NCBI GenBank assembly: GCA_030848705.1
Contig: CM061238.1
Location: 55,467,133-55,531,132 of the forward strand
DNA from: Heracleum sosnowskyi
Lineage: Eukaryota > Streptophyta > Magnoliopsida > Apiales > Apiaceae
Length of the DNA stretch: 64,000 bases
Reading direction: 5' to 3'
The notes beneath the pieces were generated by a model. That model had not been told where the DNA came from. It saw only the letters and a list, made by a program, of their open reading frames with translations, and made no database searches. Positions within the stretch are counted from its first letter, which is position 1. Each line of letters begins with the position of its first letter. Positions 59,001-64,000 of the stretch are shown here, piece by piece. Position numbers and translations under genes: made by a program.

Positions 59001-59130
59001 ATATTTCTATAAAATCGAAAAATCATTGTTTTAACATGAAACCTTTTTGAGGACCTTCTTAACTATTATTAGCATGATATACCAATGTTTCAAATTTTAT
59101 TAAGGTAGCTAAGTGGTTCGATCATGACCA
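56074..59130 (-). repeat. H: gypsy LTR remnant in the C LTR (right end uncertain)
   Basis: Starts TGTAACACCCCCAAATCCGG at 56074, like the left end of E's LTR. It keeps the gagcgaaagaatgctcagcaag block (56520-56545), gaaaacttgcct (58192-58203), the gttgacttt..attactattacgcgact region (about 58620-58660) and a gatcatgacca block (59119-59129) matching 22236. On the minus strand it is an LTR whose 5' third is missing or diverged; no terminal TTACA end or second TSD copy was found before 59472. Either a truncated solo LTR or an old, rearranged one. Confidence 0.7.
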
Positions 59131-59365
59131 TCCCCAACTCATAAACCTTAACCCTCTCAACCTACGATGCACACCGTCGTTAATTACCACCACAATTTCA
59201 GCAACACTGTCTGAATTTGTTTTCACCAAATTACTCCATTAACATGTATTTATTAATCACACAATTAATGAAGATATTTGTAACTTCCATAGACTAACAA
59301 TAAAATCACTGAATCCGAAAGAAATTAAGATCCAATTCATCGTCATATGCATAACCTCAAGTCGC

Positions 59366-59373
59366 TATAAAAC
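59366..59373 (+). promoter_or_regulatory. TATA box of the cysteine-rich peptide gene
   Basis: TATAAAAC in gtcgctataaaacttggc, 106 bp before the ATG, which would put the start of transcription near 59395-59400 and a 5' UTR of about 75 bases. An RY-like atgcat (59347-59352) lies just upstream. A second TATA-like stretch at 59451-59459 is too close to the ATG. Confidence 0.55.
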
Positions 59374-59471
59374 TTGGCACATAGCTTGTAAATTATATGC
59401 ACCTAAAAAAACATAGCTAGTTTAATAGTTATACATAGATAAACACTTAAGTATAAAAAACAAACATTTCC

Positions 59472-60061
59472 ATGACAACTTCAAGAACTCTCAGTGCCTA
59501 CGTGCTTCTGCTTTCCATTCTTCTCCTTTCACGTTCTGATCTTTACGAATGTACGTTACTTTTATTTATCCATTTTCAGTTTATTCATAATCTTATTAAA
59601 CATTCATATACCCCTACATATATATATTTTTTTATTGGATTGGGTCCTTAACAAATAATTGTTATGGAAGACCTACAAGTCTACAACAATCATCGTTAAG
59701 GACTCGATACTTTCTTTATTTGCTTAAATGTTAAACAGTTTTGTATATATATATTTTTTTAACGAGATTTTGTATATATTTGCATCATGTACTTGCACCA
59801 TATTGGATTAGATATAGATACATTGTTATGCCTGGATGTCTATCTTGTAATTTTGGATATTGGTTTTGCTTAGGCAAACGTGACGTAAGTGACACGCATA
59901 TTAGAGCTGCGGCTGTGAACGCAAGAGCAATTCCACGAAATTTGGCAACGGTGGATGGAAATAGGTGTGTTGTTCATTATATAATAGGCGAGAAAATGTA
60001 TTGTTGTCCCAATGGCTGCTGGGATCAATTGGCCGATTGTCAGAAATCTTGCAAACCTTAG
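59472..60061 (+). CDS. Secreted cysteine-rich peptide, two exons, 88 aa (possible ESF1/MEG-like)
   Basis: Exon 1 is 59472-59550, the intron 59551-59873 (GT-AG, phase 1) and exon 2 59874-60061 (TAG 60059-60061). The split codon gives Cys27. The first 26 residues have a hydrophobic core (YVLLLSILLL), a typical signal peptide. Cys residues are at 27, 58, 70, 71, 75, 82 and 86, and the last six follow C-x11-CC-x3-C-x6-C-x3-C. This ending (YCCPNGCWDQLADCQKSC) resembles the C-terminal half of plant embryo surrounding factor 1 / maternally expressed peptides, which also have one intron after the signal peptide, but those usually have eight Cys. Family call is tentative; a defensin-like or other secreted peptide is possible. 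Action would be outside the cell. The gene lies just right of LTR remnant H. Confidence 0.75.
59644..59703 (+). repeat. Imperfect inverted repeat inside the intron
   Basis: Arms 59644-59663 (gtccttaacaaataattgtt) and 59685-59703 (complementary with a few mismatches) enclose about 21 bases. It could form a hairpin. It may be a tiny MITE, but no target duplication was seen. Confidence 0.6.
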
Positions 60062-60892
60062 AAAAGATAGATGTTAAATATCGATTAAAGCGAGATTAAC
60101 ATTTCTTTAATATTTATTCACTGATAAAATTTCGATCTGGGATTTTTATCAAAGACTCTTGAACGTTTAAAAGGTTATAAGATTTACAAATTTTTTGCAA
60201 TTGATTTTGATTAAAATCGGATATCCAAGGTGAAGTTTTACACTTGAGTTTTGATGAAATGAACACATATAGTTCTCAGTTAGTAGCAAATCAGCCACTT
60301 TTTTCTGGTAACCGCAAATCAGCCACTTTTAAAGGGAACAAATATTGTTTTTACTAACTTATAAATGTAATTGATAGTGCAGCTTTTTTCCTTTTAGAGC
60401 TAGTTCTTAAATCTCAGCATCGGAGAGTATCAAAAATTATACAACCAAACAGACTGTTAATATATTTAGTTTGAATGATGTCCTGTGTTGCTTTTAAATT
60501 ACAAATAAGAATTGAATGCTGAATATAAGTCCAGTCTAGACTCCTACTGCAAGTCTGCAATTTCTCATATATGCGTGAATGCATGCATAATGAAAGTAGT
60601 AATGAATTCTGCATATAATTTTGTTCAAGTGCAACTGTACATCTATCCATTACCAGTTATTTGGTTCTGTTTTTAATAATTTGGTATCCAGTAAGTAAAC
60701 TTAGTGATTGACATTATTCTGCACAGATGCAAATCAAGTAATTTCGTGGTTTCTCTTAATACTTATAATTGATCTGTCCTAGAGGTTGATCGTGAACTGT
60801 TCTCTGAGAGACACGTAAAATTTACATAGCAAAGATGCACATATTCAGAAGACGTTATCGACTATCCTGTACACAAACCATTAGATACATTT
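60062..60892 (+). other. Intergenic, nothing recognised
   Basis: AT-rich sequence downstream of the peptide gene. There is a short partial duplication (gcaaatcagccactttt at about 60287-60303 and 60314-60330) and no convincing ORF. A clean AATAAA polyadenylation signal close to the stop was not seen. Confidence 0.6.
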
Positions 60893-61348
60893 TGTTATGC
60901 CATATTTTGGCATAATTCAAATTTCTTTGTTTAATAATTATTAATTCAGATTAATATAATTGTTTAACCACTAAGTAATATCCTCTCCTAGAAACGAGGA
61001 AAGAATCAATCTCAATCAACGAATAACGGAAAATATCTTCAAACGATATTATTCAAATGAGGAAGATATCACAACGACAAGATAATGCAAGATAAAATTG
61101 ATAATTACCCACATTAACAAAGTTTTCTCTAAAGTCTCTCAGAGATAAACACAATTGCACAGAACTGCGTGAGCTTGATTCAATATAAATTGGTACGCAG
61201 GCATCTTGACAAAAGGATCCGATATACGAGACAAATCGAGACACCTCCCAAGTCCAACCCCCAAACATCCAAAAATCCCAAATCCCCCTATTTTCAAAAT
61301 TCGTTATTCCAGCAAAATCCGATTTCGTGTTGTTACGAAATTCCTCCA
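60893..61348 (+). repeat. TRIM-like 5' LTR (last bases displaced by an insertion)
   Basis: Starts TGTTATGCCATATTTTGGCA; the beginning holds the inverted pair tatgcca/tggcata. It matches 62119-62577 up to cctcca, after which a small inverted-repeat sequence begins; caaaaata at 61444-61451 may be its displaced end. Confidence 0.75.
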
Positions 61349-61443
61349 TGTAATATCGCGACATTCTTAAATGGCATATTTATTTTATTTTTCGACTGCA
61401 TGTAATATATTTTTCATATATCGTCGCGATAATACATATATGT
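61349..61443. mobile_element. Small inverted-repeat insertion at the TRIM-like 5' LTR end
   Basis: The left end tgtaatatcgcgacat (61349-61364) and right end tcgtcgcgataataca (61421-61436) are near-perfect inverted repeats. The 3' LTR lacks this block. About 88-95 bp long; the exact right edge and target duplication are unclear. A miniature MITE-like element is the likely reading. Confidence 0.55.
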
Positions 61444-61451
61444 CAAAAATA

Positions 61452-62100
61452 TTTTAAACTTGCGTACTTAAATTGTCAAGTAGGGTAGTCTGGGCAAGCT
61501 ATAAGTCCTACATTGCTGCACGCTTGTAGAAACGAGTCAGTGACCCTCTGGATTGAAGGCCTTGCTCTCTCAGGAGAGTTCAGGGACAAACTTATATTCA
61601 CTAAATGAATATTTCTTGGTTGGCACGGGACATTCCTACAATCACAGGAAGAAATGCGGAGATGCCGCGAGATTGTAGAAAAACGTGTGGGATCGGACGT
61701 GATATAGGCTGAAAGCCTAACATTTGAAATTGGGTAACTTATTAAATCCTGAGCTCGGGGGCTCGCGGATGAACGAATACACATCGTTATGTGGACAATG
61801 ACTTTTTGAAAAGCGTGTACGCCAATTTGGGCTATATATAGAACGCCAAGATCCTAACTTGACAATGAGACCGTAACGAATTTCAAAAAGATATTATATA
61901 TACTCACACTTTTGAAAACTTGACAAAAATATATATCCTAATATGGTTCATCACATGCTATAGTACTTGAATTCGCATATGCAAAACGGGCACTGTAGTG
62001 CTCTGAATGTTTTACTAATCTTTTATTTTTAGCTGTTTCAGCAACCGAAGAAATTTGGAAGCTCGAAGATTTTTCGTTCTCCACTGCAACAAGCTCCACT
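61452..62100 (+). other. TRIM-like interior, non-coding
   Basis: No gag or pol motif. It holds a TATA-like ctatatatag (61830-61840), repeated ctc/gag words near 61540-61590, and an ending (62035-62100) that reads open for about 25 codons without a known match. Nothing else recognised. Confidence 0.55.
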
Positions 62101-62118
62101 GAAGAACCGGGGGCTTGT

Positions 62119-62583
62119 TGTTATGCCACATTTTGGCATAGTCCAAATTTCTCCGTTTAATAATTATTAATTCAGCTTAATAATTAATTCCTTAACCACT
62201 AAGTAATATTCTCTCCCTGAAACGAGAAAAGAATCAATCTCAATCAACGAATAACGTAAAATATCTCCAAACAATATTATTCAAATCAGGAAGATATCAC
62301 AACGCCAAGATAATACAAGATAAAATCGGTAATTGCCCACATTAACAAAGTTTATCCCTAAAGTGTCTCAGGGATAAACACAATTGCACAGAACTGCGTG
62401 GGCTTGATCCAATATAAATTGGTACGCATGCATCTTGGCAAAAGGATCCGATATACGAGACAAATCGAGACACCTCCCAAGTCCAACCCCCAAACATCCA
62501 AAAATCCCAAATCCCTCTATTTTCATAATTCGTTATTCCACCAACATCCGATTTCGTGTTGTTACGAAATTCCTCCAAAAACA
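62119..62583 (+). repeat. TRIM-like 3' LTR
   Basis: 465 bp, TGTTATGCCACATTTTGGCA to CTCCAAAAACA, followed by the cattt duplication. Confidence 0.8.
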
Positions 62584-62753
62584 CATTTATAATCTGCAAC
62601 CAGCTACTGTCATTTTTTTCCAGGGAATTGTTTTTCTAGTAATTATTATTGTCAGTGATTTAATAATATTGTAATGCATATTTCTCATATCTGAGCACTT
62701 TAACGTAAGTAATTAAACAAACTCGATATAGAAGACACAATCTCTCAAATAGG

Positions 62754-63328
62754 CAGTGTTCTAAAATTCGGTGATTAATCGGGATTAATCGTCGATTAAT
62801 CGCTGGACGGTGGGCCATCGAACTGATTAAGGGAAAATCGGATAATTAATCGTTTTTTCAGAAAAACGGTCAAAAATCGAAATCGGCTGAATCGGTCAAA
62901 AATTGGATTAATCGGTAAAAAATCGGGCTAATTATTAAAAAATAGTTAAAATTTTAAAAAATAATTAAAAATTGAAAAGGTAGAAACTTGATTAAACAAG
63001 AGAAAAAACATTATTTTTATACATATAATTATAATTTTAGATGCCTAAATCGTAAATTCTCTTAATTTTTTCTCTTAAATTGACCTCTAATTGAAAAGTT
63101 AAACCTTCAAAATTTTATTTATTACAATTATATAACATTTTTAACATATTTGCATAAATATATGATAATAATATATGTTTAGTTGAAATAACCAAACAAT
63201 TATATATATGAATATAAATGTATATAAAAAATATTATTAAATTTATTCCGATTAATCCCCGATTACCCGATTAATCCCTAGACGGTGCATTCACCGATTA
63301 ACTCTGATTCCCGCTTTTTACAACACTG
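62754..63328. mobile_element. hAT-like MITE, 575 bp
   Basis: Terminal inverted repeats are CAGTGTTCTAAAATTCGG (left) and, on the other strand at the right, CAGTGTTGTAAAAAGCGG. Flanks are caaatagg (62746-62753) and ctaatagg (63329-63336), an 8-bp target duplication with one mismatch, as for hAT elements. Inside each end the word GATTAATCGG or its complement is repeated about ten times in subterminal clusters. The interior is AT-rich and has no transposase frame. Confidence 0.82.
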
Positions 63329-64000
63329 CTAATAGGGAAATAATTGATTTAAAAAAATTAAATTGGGAGACATAATGGTTTAGGAAATTAGATGCACCAC
63401 TTGAATATCAAGAAAGCAAAACTGGGTCAATAACAAGTTTATGGGTTGGGGTTGGGGTTGTGGATTTTTAGGATTTGAAAATAGAGATTTGCTCATTTAA
63501 CAAGGTGTACCAGGCTCTTCCTAACAACGAACAGGAGAAGAAATGATTCGAATAGCTTGCTTTGCAAATTAATTTATGTATTACAATGGGGATAATAAAT
63601 CTCGGAGAAATGGAAAAATGAATTAAAGTGCCGAAAAAAAATATAGCTGAAGAGAAAAAGAAAATAAACTGGTAACTTTAAAATTACTTCGTAATACAGA
63701 ATGAGAACGTAAACGGTACTGATCTAGGTAAACGTATATTTGCAGTTAAATATATCAAGTTCTGAATCATTTCTGTATCTTTCGTAACATGACCAGGTAC
63801 AGTTTTGTAACATGTTCCTAATGATCATCCTAAATTTTAGAGCAAATGTTCAATAACGAGTCATCTGCTCACTGTCCAGTACAGTGTCCGCTACATAAAT
63901 AAAAAAGAAAAATGTTAGATATCCCGAATATAGTTCCAAAAATTGTTTTCAAATATTTATGTGTCATGCTTGATAACTTTTTTAATAATAATATGATACC
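63329..64000 (+). other. Intergenic to window end, nothing recognised
   Basis: AT-rich sequence without an ORF of note. A gggttggggttggggttg run at about 63446-63463 is G-rich and could form a quadruplex or be a degenerate telomere-like repeat. Confidence 0.55.

Larger units (their letters stand above)
60893..62583 (+). mobile_element. TRIM-like non-autonomous LTR element, 1,691 bp
   Basis: Direct repeats at 60893 to about 61348 and at 62119-62583 are about 90% alike by eye. They start TGTTATGCCA and the right copy ends CTCCAAAAACA. The flanks are perfect cattt duplications (60888-60892 and 62584-62588). A purine-rich gaagaaccggggg (62101-62113) precedes the right repeat, as a polypurine tract should. 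The interior (about 0.7 kb) has no gag or pol and only short frames. LTRs of 456-465 bp are long for a TRIM, so small LARD or SMART-like is another name for it. A tRNA-Met PBS was not found after the left repeat. Confidence 0.8.

Noticed and set aside
56074..59460. H as a complete solo LTR
   Set aside because: No GGTTATTACA-type right end and no second copy of gcata next to such an end were found. The 5' third of the LTR (in its own direction) does not match E's.

Overview
This window is plant nuclear DNA, almost certainly from an angiosperm with a transposon-rich genome. The signs are Ty1/copia Sireviruses (a plant lineage with an extra 'env-like' ORF after pol), long-LTR Ty3/gypsy elements, short non-autonomous elements (TRIM-like and hAT-like), and one small secreted-peptide gene with a GT-AG intron. 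A eudicot, perhaps an asterid, is my guess from the LTR style; nothing in the window proves it.

Positions 1-59,130 are a nest of LTR retrotransposons with one or two genes' worth of host DNA at the right edge. The oldest host element is Sirevirus C (+ strand; seen as 26199-26785 and 53350-56073). Sirevirus D (+; its 3' end is at 23620-26198) sits in C upstream of C's env-like ORF. Sirevirus B (+; 26786-53344, TSD attca) split C's env-like ORF. Sirevirus A (+; 34014-46035, TSD cacac) sits in B. To the left, gypsy element E (- strand; 174-23619, 4.7-kb LTR) cut D's env-like ORF. E was later hit by gypsy element F (+; 3583-16618, two 3,621-bp LTRs that are almost identical) and, at the window edge, by a related gypsy element G (1-173). 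A gypsy LTR remnant H (-; 56074 to about 59130) lies in C's 3' LTR and runs up to the promoter of the only clear host gene.

A and B each carry gag, pol (protease, integrase, RT, RNase H in copia order) and a long env-like ORF, broken by a few in-frame stops or a frameshift. Both share a pair of possible splice sites that would join the first half of gag to pol in phase 0. In A this would also correct the gag/pol frame difference. Each Sirevirus also carries its own short repeated motif (A: AACTCTGA; B: ACTGTC/GACAGC; D: TCGYRWAGTCCTC). In A and B the motif is scattered through LTRs, non-coding leaders and variable coding linkers.

The right end (59,300-64,000) is gene-bearing DNA. It holds an 88-aa secreted cysteine-rich peptide gene (two exons, 59472-60061), a 1.69-kb TRIM-like element with a perfect 5-bp TSD (60893-62583), and a 575-bp hAT-like MITE with an 8-bp TSD (62754-63328). 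No rRNA, tRNA, CRISPR array or bacterial-type operon was seen.
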